From positions 1 through 42,307 of the forward strand of contig JBMSHD010000003.1 of assembly GCA_049416425.1 (NCBI GenBank): DNA of 42,307 nucleotides, in the 5' to 3' direction. The translations under genes were made by a program, and so were the position numbers. This document shows, piece by piece, positions 7,811-16,087 of this stretch; within the stretch, counting starts at the first letter, position 1; the number at the start of each line of letters is the position of its first letter. The DNA is from JBMSHD01 sp049416425 (GTDB lineage: Bacteria; Pseudomonadota; Gammaproteobacteria; Francisellales; Francisellaceae). Below the pieces are notes generated by a model that saw only the letters and a list, made by a program, of their open reading frames with translations, did no database searches and was not told where the DNA came from.

Positions 7811-9197
7811 CTGGTGTGCGAGGAAAAGGAATGACATCACGAATATTGGTGATACCGGTGACATAGCTCAATAGTCGCTCAAAGCCCAAGCCGAAACCGC
7901 TGTGTGGCACGGTTCCATATCGTCGTAAATCGCGATACCAGTAAAGTCCTTCGGCATCGATGCCGGTTTCACTGATACGTTTATCCAAGACAGAAAGACG
8001 TTCTTCTCTTTGGCTGCCACCGATCAGCTCACCAATGCCAGGAACCAGCACATCCATGGCAGCAACGGTCTTATCATCGTCGTTGAGTCGCATATAAAAG
8101 GCCTTGATTTCTTTGGGATAGTTCATGAGAATCACCGGCGCCTTGAAGTGCTCTTCACACAGATAGCGTTCGTGTTCTGATTGTAAGTCCGTGCCCCAAC
8201 TTACGGGGTATTCAAATTTTTTGCGGGCATTTTTGAGAATGTCGATAGCATCGGTATATTCCAGACGAATAAAGTCTTTTTGCAGAATATGATCAAGCTT
8301 GTTAATGAGTCCTTTCTCGACAAATTGATCAAAGAAAGCCAGATCATCGGCGCGCTCGGTTTTGATGCATGTGATGACATATTTTAACAGATCGACGGCC
8401 AGATCGGCGTTGTCGTTTAAATCGGCAAAGGCAAACTCTGGCTCGACCATCCAGAATTCGGCCAGATGGCGAGATGTATTCGAATTTTCGGCACGAAATG
8501 TCGGACCAAAGGTATAGACTTTGCTCAAGGCACTGCAATAAGTCTCGACATTGAGCTGACCGGAGACGGTCAGAAAGGTCTCACGAGCAAAGAAATCCTG
8601 AGCATAATCGATCTGTCCGTTTTCTTTTTTGGGAATATTTAAGCTATCGAGAGTTGAGACGCGAAACAACTCACCGGCACCCTCGCAATCATTAGAAGTC
8701 AGAATCGGGGTGTTGACCCAGAAAAAGTCATGCTCGTTGAAAAAACGGTGAATGGCAAAAGCCACCGTGTTTCGCATGCGTGCAACGGCGCCGATGATGT
8801 TGGTACGAACGCGAAGATGAGCGTGTTCTCTAAGATATTCCATGGTATGACGTTTGGGAGAGACCGGATAGGTTTCAGGATTTTCAACCCAGCCATGAAC
8901 GCTAAGCTTATGAGTTTCTATTTCAACGGATTGCCCTTTGCCTTGAGATGGTATCAGTTTTCCTTTCACAGTGACAGAACAGTCCTTGGTCAGATGCAGA
9001 ATGTCATTGTCATAATTGGGTAGCGTATTGGGGGCGACGGCCTGGATGGGATCAAAGGAAGAGCCATCGTGGACGGCGATAAAAGAGATGCCGGCTTTTG
9101 AATCACGGCGGCTTCTAACCCAGCCTTGAACCGTCACATCTTGACCGATAAGCTCTGGGGTATTAAAAAGCGTCTTTGTGCTGTAGACGTTACTCAT
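7794..9197 (-). CDS. asnS: Asparaginyl-tRNA synthetase
   Basis: 467 residues, the same length as E. coli AsnRS and collinear with it throughout. It charges tRNA-Asn with asparagine. The N-terminal OB-fold anticodon-binding domain (GWVRSRRDSKAGISF) is followed by the class II catalytic core with motif 2 FRAENSNTSRHLAEFWM and motif 3 GFGLGFERL, ending in RDVIPFPRTPGNAKF. The frame is open upstream to 9242, but the ATG at 9197 is chosen. It matches the family start, has AAGG eight bases before it, and lies downstream of the promoter at 9233-9241. The gene converges on the toxin gene with a 4-bp overlap. Confidence 0.97.
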   Translation of the reverse strand: MSNVYSTKTLFNTPELIGQDVTVQGWVRSRRDSKAGISFIAVHDGSSFDPIQAVAPNTLPNYDNDILHLTKDCSVTVKGKLIPSQGKGQSVEIETHKLSVHGWVENPETYPVSPKRHTMEYLREHAHLRVRTNIIGAVARMRNTVAFAIHRFFNEHDFFWVNTPILTSNDCEGAGELFRVSTLDSLNIPKKENGQIDYAQDFFARETFLTVSGQLNVETYCSALSKVYTFGPTFRAENSNTSRHLAEFWMVEPEFAFADLNDNADLAVDLLKYVITCIKTERADDLAFFDQFVEKGLINKLDHILQKDFIRLEYTDAIDILKNARKKFEYPVSWGTDLQSEHERYLCEEHFKAPVILMNYPKEIKAFYMRLNDDDKTVAAMDVLVPGIGELIGGSQREERLSVLDKRISETGIDAEGLYWYRDLRRYGTVPHSGFGLGFERLLSYVTGITNIRDVIPFPRTPGNAKF

Positions 9198-9232
9198 GCT
9201 TTTTACCTTTTTTACTGAATTTAAACGAAAAT

Positions 9233-9241
9233 AGTATACCA
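9233..9241 (-). promoter_or_regulatory. Extended -10 promoter element for asnS
   Basis: On the minus strand, TGGTATACT is an extended -10 (TGn plus TATACT) 35 bp before the asnS ATG. The -35 17 bp further upstream is weak (GCTACA). It lies back to back with the tdk promoter. Confidence 0.5.
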
Positions 9242-9269
9242 TCGAGGAATGATTTTGTAGCGAATTTCT

Positions 9270-9297
9270 TTGTCAGATGTTATTAAATCGTTACAAT
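9270..9297 (+). promoter_or_regulatory. Sigma-70-like promoter for tdk
   Basis: TTGTCA at 9270-9275, a 16-bp spacer and TACAAT at 9292-9297. Transcription would begin near 9304. That rules out the in-frame ATG at 9296 and supports the start at 9326. Confidence 0.6.
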
Positions 9298-9325
9298 GGA
9301 CATTATTTTTAATGATGACTTTACG

Positions 9326-9901
9326 ATGGCAAAGCTGCATTTTTATTACTCAACCATGAACGCCGGCAAGAGCACCACGCTGTTGCAGTCGGACTATAAC
9401 TATCGTGAACGCGGCATGAACACGCTGTTATGGGCTCCCCGTTTTGACGACCGTTTCGGTATTGGCAAAATAAGCTCAAGAATCGGGCTTGAAGCCACAG
9501 CCGAGCTCTATGATAATGAAACCGATCTGTTGGCGATTGTTGAGGCGGTATTAAAGAAAAAAACGCTTCATTGTGTTCTTGTTGATGAGGCGCAATTCTT
9601 AACGAAAATGCAGGTTTCTATGCTGTGTGACATCGTTGATAAGCTGGATATTCCGGTTTTGGCTTATGGACTTCGCACCGATTTTCAGGCCGAGCCCTTT
9701 GAAGGAAGTCGCTATCTTTTAAGCTGGGCCGATCAGTTGATCGAGATTAAAACCATCTGTCATTGCGGCCGTAAAGCCACGCATGTGTTGCGCCTTGATG
9801 CTAAGGGTCAGGTAATCAAATCCGGTGATCAATTGCAGATAGGGGGCAATGATCGCTATGTTGCGGTGTGTCGTCGGCATTTCAAAGACGAGTCGGTTTA
9901 A
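9326..9901 (+). CDS. tdk: Thymidine kinase
   Basis: 191 residues from ATG 9326, phosphorylating thymidine to dTMP in the salvage pathway. The start gives the standard N-terminus MAKLHFYYSTMNAGKST with its P-loop MNAGKST. Further motifs are LVDEAQFL, LAYGLRTDFQAEPFEGS (the lasso region that covers the substrate), and the zinc site CHCGRKA with the CRRH pair near the C-terminus. All match the E. coli type II enzyme. No strong ribosome site is visible. The stop overlaps the convergent dacB stop by 4 bp. Confidence 0.95.
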   Translation: MAKLHFYYSTMNAGKSTTLLQSDYNYRERGMNTLLWAPRFDDRFGIGKISSRIGLEATAELYDNETDLLAIVEAVLKKKTLHCVLVDEAQFLTKMQVSMLCDIVDKLDIPVLAYGLRTDFQAEPFEGSRYLLSWADQLIEIKTICHCGRKATHVLRLDAKGQVIKSGDQLQIGGNDRYVAVCRRHFKDESV

Positions 9902-11319
9902 AAATAGTTATAAAATACCCTTAGCACGGAATCTTGAAATGCTCGGGCATTGTAGCGCTGTTTTTCGGAGAGTTCGTTGAGCATGATGGAGAAGGTGACA
10001 ATATGTTTGCGTTTTGTCACCAGGTAACCAGATAGCGTGGAGACGCCGCTAAGGGTGCCGGTTTTGGCATGGACTTTGCCTCTTAGCGTTTTGCTCATGC
10101 GATAGCTCAATGTGCCGTCAATGCCGGAAGTCGGCAGATAATCATAGAGTTTTTTGCCGATTTTACTGCGATAAACCTTATTTAAAAGGGTGACCATGAA
10201 ATAAGGACTGACTTCATCGAGGAGAGAGAGTCCTGAGCCATCTTTCATGGTAAGAGCATGAATGTTGACGCCATAGGTTTTTTCAAGTAATGATTCAATG
10301 ACTTTGGTGCTGTTTTCAATCGAGCCATCGCCGCTTAATTTAAAACCGACGGTACGGGCGAGACTCTCGGCATAAAGGTTGTCGGAGTGAACCAACATAT
10401 AGGTAATCATCTGCTTTAAATTGGCAGATTTATGTTCGACAAGCGTCTGATAATGTCCATTAGTTGGCATGGTTCCCGTTTTAATATCACCGCTGTAATG
10501 GATGCCAACCTGTTTAAAAAAATCTTTGATGGTGTCTAAAGTTTTTAAGGCTGGGTTGGCAATGGCCAGACTCATGTAGAATTCCGCTTTTCGTGGCAGG
10601 CAGCCTGAAAGTGTGAGGATGTTTTTGTTGTCCATTTTTATAATGAATGGACAGTCTTTACGAGCAGCGGCGTAGGCGAGACGGGTGTCGTTGTGAATGA
10701 TGATGTTGCCGGTGTTGGCAACTGGCTCAACTTTGGTTTTATTCCCTTCGGTGTTGATAAGCTTAATCACAAGGCAATTTTTATTCATGTTGAGCGTTGA
10801 GGCGGGAGCCGCATAACAATAATCGACATCTTCGCCAGACCAGCCTGGTGGAATGTAGCTGCCGGTGAAGGTGTTGGCGATGATCAGAATATTCCCTTTT
10901 ATGTCATGAATCTTGTTTTTAATGCGTTCGATGAGTTTATAAAGTTCGGTGCCTGTCAGTGAAGGGTCGCCGGAGAACTCGATAATAAGATCGCCGTTTA
11001 AAGTCTGGTTTTTTAATTGTGCTGGATTGTAGAGCACGGTGGTATCAAAGGTAAAATCGTCGGGCAAGGCGGTTAAGGCTGCGATAGCCGTGAAAATTTT
11101 GTTGTTGCTGGCGGGCGTAAATGAACGATTCTGGGCGTAGTCATAGATGAGTTTGTCTTTATCAGTGTAACTGGCGGCAATGCCAATCGAGGCATTTTCA
11201 AGTTTGTATTTTTTAACCAAAGCTTGGACTTCACTGCGTGGCGAGCCATAGGACAGACGGATGACAGAAAAGAGGCAAAGCACACTTAAAAAAACGGTGA
11301 AAATTTTTTTTAGATCCAT
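9898..11319 (-). CDS. dacB: D-alanyl-D-alanine carboxypeptidase/endopeptidase (PBP4 family, S13)
   Basis: 473 residues with an N-terminal Sec signal (KK then FTVFLSVLCLFSVIRLSYG), so periplasmic. The penicillin-binding triad is present: SNNK with Ser71 and Lys74, SDN at 312-314, and KTG at 419-421. The long insert between SxxK and SDN is typical of S13 (PBP4) enzymes. They trim the terminal D-Ala of peptidoglycan stem peptides and cut cross-links. The gene is divergent from folB, and a tentative promoter (ATTACA, 17 bp, TATTAT) lies in the shared upstream region. No clear ribosome-binding site is seen before the ATG. Confidence 0.93.
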   Translation of the reverse strand: MDLKKIFTVFLSVLCLFSVIRLSYGSPRSEVQALVKKYKLENASIGIAASYTDKDKLIYDYAQNRSFTPASNNKIFTAIAALTALPDDFTFDTTVLYNPAQLKNQTLNGDLIIEFSGDPSLTGTELYKLIERIKNKIHDIKGNILIIANTFTGSYIPPGWSGEDVDYCYAAPASTLNMNKNCLVIKLINTEGNKTKVEPVANTGNIIIHNDTRLAYAAARKDCPFIIKMDNKNILTLSGCLPRKAEFYMSLAIANPALKTLDTIKDFFKQVGIHYSGDIKTGTMPTNGHYQTLVEHKSANLKQMITYMLVHSDNLYAESLARTVGFKLSGDGSIENSTKVIESLLEKTYGVNIHALTMKDGSGLSLLDEVSPYFMVTLLNKVYRSKIGKKLYDYLPTSGIDGTLSYRMSKTLRGKVHAKTGTLSGVSTLSGYLVTKRKHIVTFSIMLNELSEKQRYNARAFQDSVLRVFYNYF

Positions 11320-11334
11320 CAGGGCTCAAAGGTA

Positions 11335-11364
11335 TCGACATTGTTTGTAATTATGATCGATAAT
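11335..11364 (+). promoter_or_regulatory. Sigma-70-like promoter for folB-folKP
   Basis: TCGACA at 11335-11340, an 18-bp spacer and GATAAT at 11359-11364, each one base from consensus. This would place the start site near 11371, upstream of the folB ATG at 11404. Confidence 0.5.
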
Positions 11365-11403
11365 AGCAAGAATCATGAATATTGTAATGGGATTATAGCG
11401 AAA

Positions 11404-11775
11404 ATGTATCGATTGAGTTTACAAGGAATAGGTCTGGATGTCTATCTTGGTGTGTTTGATTTTGAACAGCAGCAGACCCAGCATGTCGAGGTTGATATTT
11501 GCCTTGATTTTCTGAATAGACCAAGGGGGTGTCACACTGACGCTCATGAAGATGTCTTGTGTTACGCTGCTTTGAATGACCATTTGATTGGTGTGGTTAA
11601 AGACAGACGCTTTCAATTGATTGAGTATCTGTGTTGCCAGTTGAGTGAAGCGGTGATGGATTTCTTAAAAAGCGTTGAAATGGCAGCCGATATTCGTTTG
11701 ACGGTGCATAAAAATCCGCCGTTGGATAACATCAAACGTGCTTGTTTTACGGTTGAGAAAAAATGGTGCAAGTAG
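11404..11775 (+). CDS. folB: Dihydroneopterin aldolase
   Basis: 123 residues from ATG 11404, converting dihydroneopterin to 6-hydroxymethyl-dihydropterin in folate synthesis. The start gives MYRLSLQGIGLDVYLGVFDFEQ, the usual FolB opening strand. Other features are VEVDICLDF, the QLIEYLCCQLSEAV helix containing the conserved active-site Glu, and ADIRLTVHKNPPL with the conserved Lys near the C-terminus. Its last 13 bp overlap folKP, so the two genes for consecutive steps are translationally coupled. Confidence 0.92.
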   Translation: MYRLSLQGIGLDVYLGVFDFEQQQTQHVEVDICLDFLNRPRGCHTDAHEDVLCYAALNDHLIGVVKDRRFQLIEYLCCQLSEAVMDFLKSVEMAADIRLTVHKNPPLDNIKRACFTVEKKWCK

Positions 11776-13064
11776 TTCTGGGGCTTGGCAGCAATATTGG
11801 CCGTAAACTCGATTATTTGCGTCAGGCTGTGAAATGCCTGGAACAAGAACCATCGATTGAGCTTGAAAAAATCTCGGCGGTTTATGAGTCGGCAGCGCTT
11901 TTACCACCCGATGCCCCGGGTGACTGGAATCGAAATTTCTACAATATTGCCGTGCTCATTGAGACAGATTTATCTGCGGAAGCGCTGTTGGTTTGTGTGC
12001 AGAAGATTGAGTGTGATATCGGCAGGCCTCCAACGCATGCTTATTGGTCGCCGAGAGTGATCGATATCGATATTTTGTGCTATGGTGATAAGAGCATGGA
12101 GACAGTAAATCTGAGCATTCCACACCGGTATCTGCTTAAGCGGGCTTTTGCGCTGGTGCCGCTGTTGGAGGTCATGCCTAAGTGGCGCCATCCACTTGTC
12201 GATATTGATTTGCATCGTCATGCTAAATCTTTGGATAAAATAGAGGTGGCTCCCTTTTGCATTGATGGCAGTAAGATCATGGCGATTATCAATTTATCAG
12301 AAGATTCTTTTTCTGGGGGTGGGGTGTCAAAGACTGATGATGTTTTAGCTATTGTTGATCAGGCGATTAAAGAAGGTGCCGAGGTCATCGATATCGGTGC
12401 CGAGAGCACAAAACCCAATGCCACTCATAAATCTGCCGAAGAAGTATGGGCGCTGCTTGAACCTTGCCTTTTGCGAGTGAATGATTATTTCAAAGCGGCT
12501 TCCTTCAGTAGTTTTATCGATATCAGTATCGATACCTATCATGAAAAGGTTGTCAAAAATGTCTGCCAGTTTTCCTGTGTTACCATGATCAATGATGTCT
12601 ATGGTAGTCAGCGACGACAAATCGCTTCGTATCTTAAAGGAAGTGCGATTAAATATGTCTATATGCATCAGCTGGGCAGCGCCGGCGGTCACTATCTGGA
12701 TGTGTGTGGAGATTCGATCAAAGATGTGCTGGACTATGGGATTTCAGTGCGTGATGAGCTGATAGATCTGGGGCTTGAAGCCTCTCAGCTTGTTTATGAT
12801 ATCGGTATCGGTTTCGGTAAATATTCCTTTCAGGTAAAATCGCTATTGGCCGCCTTGCCTGAGATTAAAAAAACACTGGGGCTTGCGCTTTTAGTTGGAC
12901 ATTCAAGAAAAAATTCAGCCATGCCGGCACTGGCATCTGCCGATCATTACGCCAAAGACTTGGCAACGGCACTATTGTCCTGTCAATTGATAAGTTCCGG
13001 GGTCGATTACTTAAGGGTCCATAACGTACAGGCCAGCGCTATTGCCAGGGCGATGATGAGATAA
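11763..13064 (+). CDS. folKP: Bifunctional HPPK-DHPS (fused FolK-FolP)
   Basis: 433 residues joining two folate enzymes. Residues 1-~155 are 6-hydroxymethyl-dihydropterin pyrophosphokinase (LGLGSNIGRKLDYL, FYNIAVLIETDL, SPRVIDIDILCYGD, IPHRYLLKRAFALVPLLEV). Residues ~165-433 are dihydropteroate synthase (MAIINLSEDSFSGGG, GAEVIDIGAESTKPNA, SIDTY, MINDVYG, DIGIGFGK, VGHSRKNS, RVHNV). Usual DHPS motifs are NVTPDSF and DPGIGF, and both differ here in the way I recall from the Francisella fusion enzyme. Fusion lets the pterin pyrophosphate pass to the next site. Start ATG 11763 lies inside folB. The DHPS half is the sulfonamide target in the family. Confidence 0.95.
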   Translation: MVQVVLGLGSNIGRKLDYLRQAVKCLEQEPSIELEKISAVYESAALLPPDAPGDWNRNFYNIAVLIETDLSAEALLVCVQKIECDIGRPPTHAYWSPRVIDIDILCYGDKSMETVNLSIPHRYLLKRAFALVPLLEVMPKWRHPLVDIDLHRHAKSLDKIEVAPFCIDGSKIMAIINLSEDSFSGGGVSKTDDVLAIVDQAIKEGAEVIDIGAESTKPNATHKSAEEVWALLEPCLLRVNDYFKAASFSSFIDISIDTYHEKVVKNVCQFSCVTMINDVYGSQRRQIASYLKGSAIKYVYMHQLGSAGGHYLDVCGDSIKDVLDYGISVRDELIDLGLEASQLVYDIGIGFGKYSFQVKSLLAALPEIKKTLGLALLVGHSRKNSAMPALASADHYAKDLATALLSCQLISSGVDYLRVHNVQASAIARAMMR

Positions 13065-13079
13065 AAAATGGGCTTTTAT

Positions 13080-13108
13080 TTGATTTTTCGATAAGAAACC
13101 GTTAGAAT
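13080..13108 (+). promoter_or_regulatory. Sigma-70-like promoter ahead of rpsU (macromolecular synthesis block)
   Basis: TTGATT at 13080-13085, a 17-bp spacer and TAGAAT at 13103-13108. The resulting leader to rpsU would be about 85 nt. It starts just after the folKP stop. Confidence 0.5.
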
Positions 13109-13200
13109 TTCGCCACTGATTTTTGTTTAATGGCAATAGTGCTTGGGCAGAATGGCGCTCAGGCGGTAAAAATGGCAGATTTAAGTGAGGTGAAAAAGGC

Positions 13201-13407
13201 ATGCCAGCAGTACGCATCAAAGAAACTGAACCATTTGATATTGCGTTGCGTCGCTTCAAGCGCAGCTGTGAAAAAGCAGGGATCGTATCTGAGCTTCGTC
13301 GCAGAGAGTTTTATGAAAAACCAACCTGGGAACGTAAGCGTAAGAAAGCCGCAGCAGTTAAGCGCGCAAGAAAACACGAGTATAGAAGCTCACCACGGCG
13401 CGGGTAA
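13201..13407 (+). CDS. rpsU: 30S ribosomal protein S21
   Basis: 68 residues, collinear with E. coli S21: ETEPFDIALRRFKRSCEKAG, RRREFYEKPTWERKRKK and a basic tail. S21 sits at the anti-Shine-Dalgarno end of 16S rRNA and helps initiation. GAGGTG at 13187-13192, 8 bases before the ATG, sets the start. It heads the conserved rpsU-yqeY-dnaG-rpoD order. 256 bp separate it from yqeY, so read-through or a second promoter is needed. Confidence 0.96.
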   Translation: MPAVRIKETEPFDIALRRFKRSCEKAGIVSELRRREFYEKPTWERKRKKAAAVKRARKHEYRSSPRRG

Positions 13408-13599
13408 TGGTTAAAATGGGGGGTATGACTGATATAAAACAGTGATATTCCTTATTTCAGGGACTATACTTTCTTGATTGAGATTGATCTTCAGCTTCAA
13501 TGATTAAGAATGAAACAGTCTCCGCGTGCAATTTGGTGTTGTTAAGATGGTTTTGGATTTTCTAAATTGTCTTTAAAATCATGTCAACAACCTCCAATG

Positions 13600-13630
13600 T
13601 TTCCATGTGACTAAGCGCATGGATCTGTAT
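13600..13630 (+). terminator. Possible weak hairpin in the rpsU-yqeY gap
   Basis: TCCATGTG and CGCATGGA can pair over eight positions with one G-T wobble around a six-base loop, followed by a T-rich stretch (TCTGTATTTT). It could attenuate transcription so that rpsU is made in excess of dnaG, as is known for this operon in E. coli. The T-run is interrupted, so the call is weak. The rest of 13408-13663 shows no gene. Confidence 0.25.
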
Positions 13631-13663
13631 TTTAAATCGTAAAACCAAATAGGAATGCAGTAA

Positions 13664-14110
13664 ATGTCATCTACAGTTGAGCGCTTGACGGCTGATATGA
13701 AAATGGCCATGAAAACCAAAGACAAAAACCGTCTGACCACAATCAGAATGGCGTTGGCTGCTTTTCAACAAAAAGAAATCGATGATAAAATTGGGATTAC
13801 CGATGAGATAGCTATCGCCATTATCAGTAAAATGATTAAGCAGAGAAAGGAATCGGCCGATCAGTATCAAAAGGCTGACAGAGCCGAGTTGGCGGATAAA
13901 GAGTTGTATGAGATTTCTGTGCTGGAAGGTTATCTGCCAAAGGCGCTGTCGGAAGATGAGATCATCGAGATTATTCAAAAGGCCATCCTGGAGGTCGGTG
14001 CTTCTTCGGTTAAAGATATGGGTAAGATCATGCAGGCTATCAAAATTCAACTGACCGGGCGTGCCGATATGACTAAAGTTGGCTCCATGGTTAAATCACA
14101 GCTGTCCTAA
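13664..14110 (+). CDS. yqeY: GatB/YqeY domain protein
   Basis: 148 residues of the YqeY family: helical N-terminal half with RLTADMKMAMKTKDKNRLTTIRMALAAFQQKEID, then the QRKESADQYQKADRAELADKE and EISVLEGYLPKALSEDEI motifs, and a C-terminal domain ending GRADMTKVGSMVKSQL. It resembles the tail domain of the amidotransferase subunit GatB that contacts tRNA. As a free-standing protein its role is not established. Its place between rpsU and dnaG is common in many proteobacteria. AGGA lies 9 bases before the ATG. dnaG begins 12 bp after its stop. Confidence 0.92.
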   Translation: MSSTVERLTADMKMAMKTKDKNRLTTIRMALAAFQQKEIDDKIGITDEIAIAIISKMIKQRKESADQYQKADRAELADKELYEISVLEGYLPKALSEDEIIEIIQKAILEVGASSVKDMGKIMQAIKIQLTGRADMTKVGSMVKSQLS

Positions 14111-14122
14111 GCAGTCCGGTTT

Positions 14123-15907
14123 ATGCGGGGAAGCATTCCCAACGAGTTCATACGCCATCTGGTGGCATCGACGGATATCGTCGAGGTTTTATCGCGATTC
14201 ATCAAACTTAAAAAGACAGGCAAAAACTATATGGCCTGTTGTCCTTTTCATCATGAAAAAACGCCGTCATTTTCGGTGAGTCCTAAAAAGCAGATGTATC
14301 ATTGTTTTGGCTGTCATGTTTCAGGAGATGTCATCAGTTTCATGATGGAGCAGGATGGTTTGAGCTTTGTCGAAGCCGTTGAAGAATTGGCGGCCGCCCA
14401 AGGTTTTACGGTGCCTTATGAAAAGAATGGGTATGATCAAAAAGATGATGGGAAAATCAAATTTTATTACGATGCCTTGAATGCGGCGGCTAAATTTTAT
14501 CGCTGGTCTTTGAAATATGATGCCAATCGGCAAAAGGCGATAGCGTACCTGAAGCATCGCGGTATCGATAGCAAGACGGCCAGCTTTTTTCAGATTGGCT
14601 ATGCCCCGGATGCCTGGCGAGGGCTATACGATGTGCTGGAGCGTTCATTTTCAGAGGAGATTCTGGAGTCTTGTGGTCTTGTCATCAAAAATGCGGATAA
14701 ACAGCATGCCTATGATCGCTTTCGAGATCGTTTGATCTTTCCCATTCGCAATCGGCAGGGGCAGGTTATCGGCTTTGGTGCGCGTATTTTAGAGGAAGAC
14801 AGGAAACAGCCTAAGTATATTAACTCACCGGAATCAGCGATCTTTCATAAAGGTCAGGAGCTCTATGGATTGTATGAGCTTAAATTTTTGAAAGCGTTGA
14901 AGCGAATTGTGGTGGTTGAAGGTTATATGGATGTGATCGGTCTTTTCACGCATGGCTTTTATGGTGCCGTGGCGGCATTGGGAACAGCGTTTAGCGAAGA
15001 TCATGCCAGGTTGTTATTCAGGCGTTGTCATAACATCGTCTTGTGTTTCGATGGTGATAATGCCGGGCGTCAAGCGGCAATTCGGGCATTTAAAGTGATT
15101 TTGCCCAAACTTGATGCCAATAAAAAGGCACGATTTTTGATGCTGCCTCATGAACACGATCCGGATTCCTATATAAAGGAGTATGGTCTGGCTGCATTTG
15201 ACAATATGGTTGACAAAGCAGAACCTGCCGTTGATTTCTTTCTTGAGTTTTTAAAAGCCGATCGAGAGCCTGGAAGTGCTGATTCACTGGCAAAACTACT
15301 GGAGACGGCGCGCATTATTTTGTCTGATCTGCCGCAAACTCCCTATACGGTGAGTCTGGTGGAGTACCTGGCGGCTGATTTGGGGCTGTCATCTGCGATG
15401 CTTCTGAAAATGCTGTTTTCGCAATCTGCGTCGACAGCGCTACCAGTTGAGACTCAAAAGTGGCGGCTTGATATCAACAGGCTTAATTTCAGTGAGAAGG
15501 CGCTCAGTTATATTTTGAGTCTTCCTGGCGTCATTGCTGAATACTTTGGCAAAACGGTCTGGCCTGATTTTGCCATTGAAACCTTGAATGAGAAATATAT
15601 TATTTTTCTTGAAGCCAGTAATATAATCAGGCAAAATGACGGCTTGACTTCGGCAGGGCTTGTTGAGCGTTTGGTTGAAAAATATCCTCTTTATCGGAGC
15701 TATTTTTTCCAGTTAGCCAGCTTGCCGAGTGAGCTTGATGAGCAGGCGATTTTAGATGAATTCTTGGCGGCGATCGATAAAATACAGGCTGAAGCAAGAC
15801 ATGGTGAGCTTTCGGCATTAATTGAAAAATCAAAAAATATCATCTTAAGCGAGAATGAAAAAAAACGCATGCTGGAAATATTATATACAGTGAAAAAAAA
15901 TGACTAA
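14123..15907 (+). CDS. dnaG: DNA primase
   Basis: 594 residues, slightly longer than E. coli DnaG (581). The N-terminal CHC2 zinc finger has Cys40, His43, Cys61 and Cys64 (CPFHHEKTPSFSVSPKK...CFGC). The TOPRIM core has VVEGYMDVIGLF near 270 and CFDGDNAGR near 310, providing the metal-binding Glu and Asp residues. The C-terminal helical region should bind the DnaB helicase. It lays RNA primers for lagging-strand synthesis. It is 12 bp downstream of yqeY and likely cotranscribed. The start MRGSIPNEFI matches the family, although the ribosome site is weak. Confidence 0.97.
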   Translation: MRGSIPNEFIRHLVASTDIVEVLSRFIKLKKTGKNYMACCPFHHEKTPSFSVSPKKQMYHCFGCHVSGDVISFMMEQDGLSFVEAVEELAAAQGFTVPYEKNGYDQKDDGKIKFYYDALNAAAKFYRWSLKYDANRQKAIAYLKHRGIDSKTASFFQIGYAPDAWRGLYDVLERSFSEEILESCGLVIKNADKQHAYDRFRDRLIFPIRNRQGQVIGFGARILEEDRKQPKYINSPESAIFHKGQELYGLYELKFLKALKRIVVVEGYMDVIGLFTHGFYGAVAALGTAFSEDHARLLFRRCHNIVLCFDGDNAGRQAAIRAFKVILPKLDANKKARFLMLPHEHDPDSYIKEYGLAAFDNMVDKAEPAVDFFLEFLKADREPGSADSLAKLLETARIILSDLPQTPYTVSLVEYLAADLGLSSAMLLKMLFSQSASTALPVETQKWRLDINRLNFSEKALSYILSLPGVIAEYFGKTVWPDFAIETLNEKYIIFLEASNIIRQNDGLTSAGLVERLVEKYPLYRSYFFQLASLPSELDEQAILDEFLAAIDKIQAEARHGELSALIEKSKNIILSENEKKRMLEILYTVKKND

Positions 15908-16087
15908 TATTATAGTCATTCGCTAGTCGATGTTTTTGTCGCCGAAGTGTTTTGTCTGATGAGTTCATCGGCAGATAAATCGATGCGGCAAAGGCAAGCT
16001 TTAGATGGTGCGGTGAACGTTTACACCGTCTAGGCAGATGCAGGTAGAATTGATCGAAATGATCCTAAACAGATAGTGGGATGCTTC

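Noticed and set aside
15908..16087. Heat-shock promoter or strong terminator between dnaG and rpoD
   Set aside because: Only a short CGGTG/CACCG inverted repeat without a T-run and a poor TTGTCT/ATAAAT pair are present.
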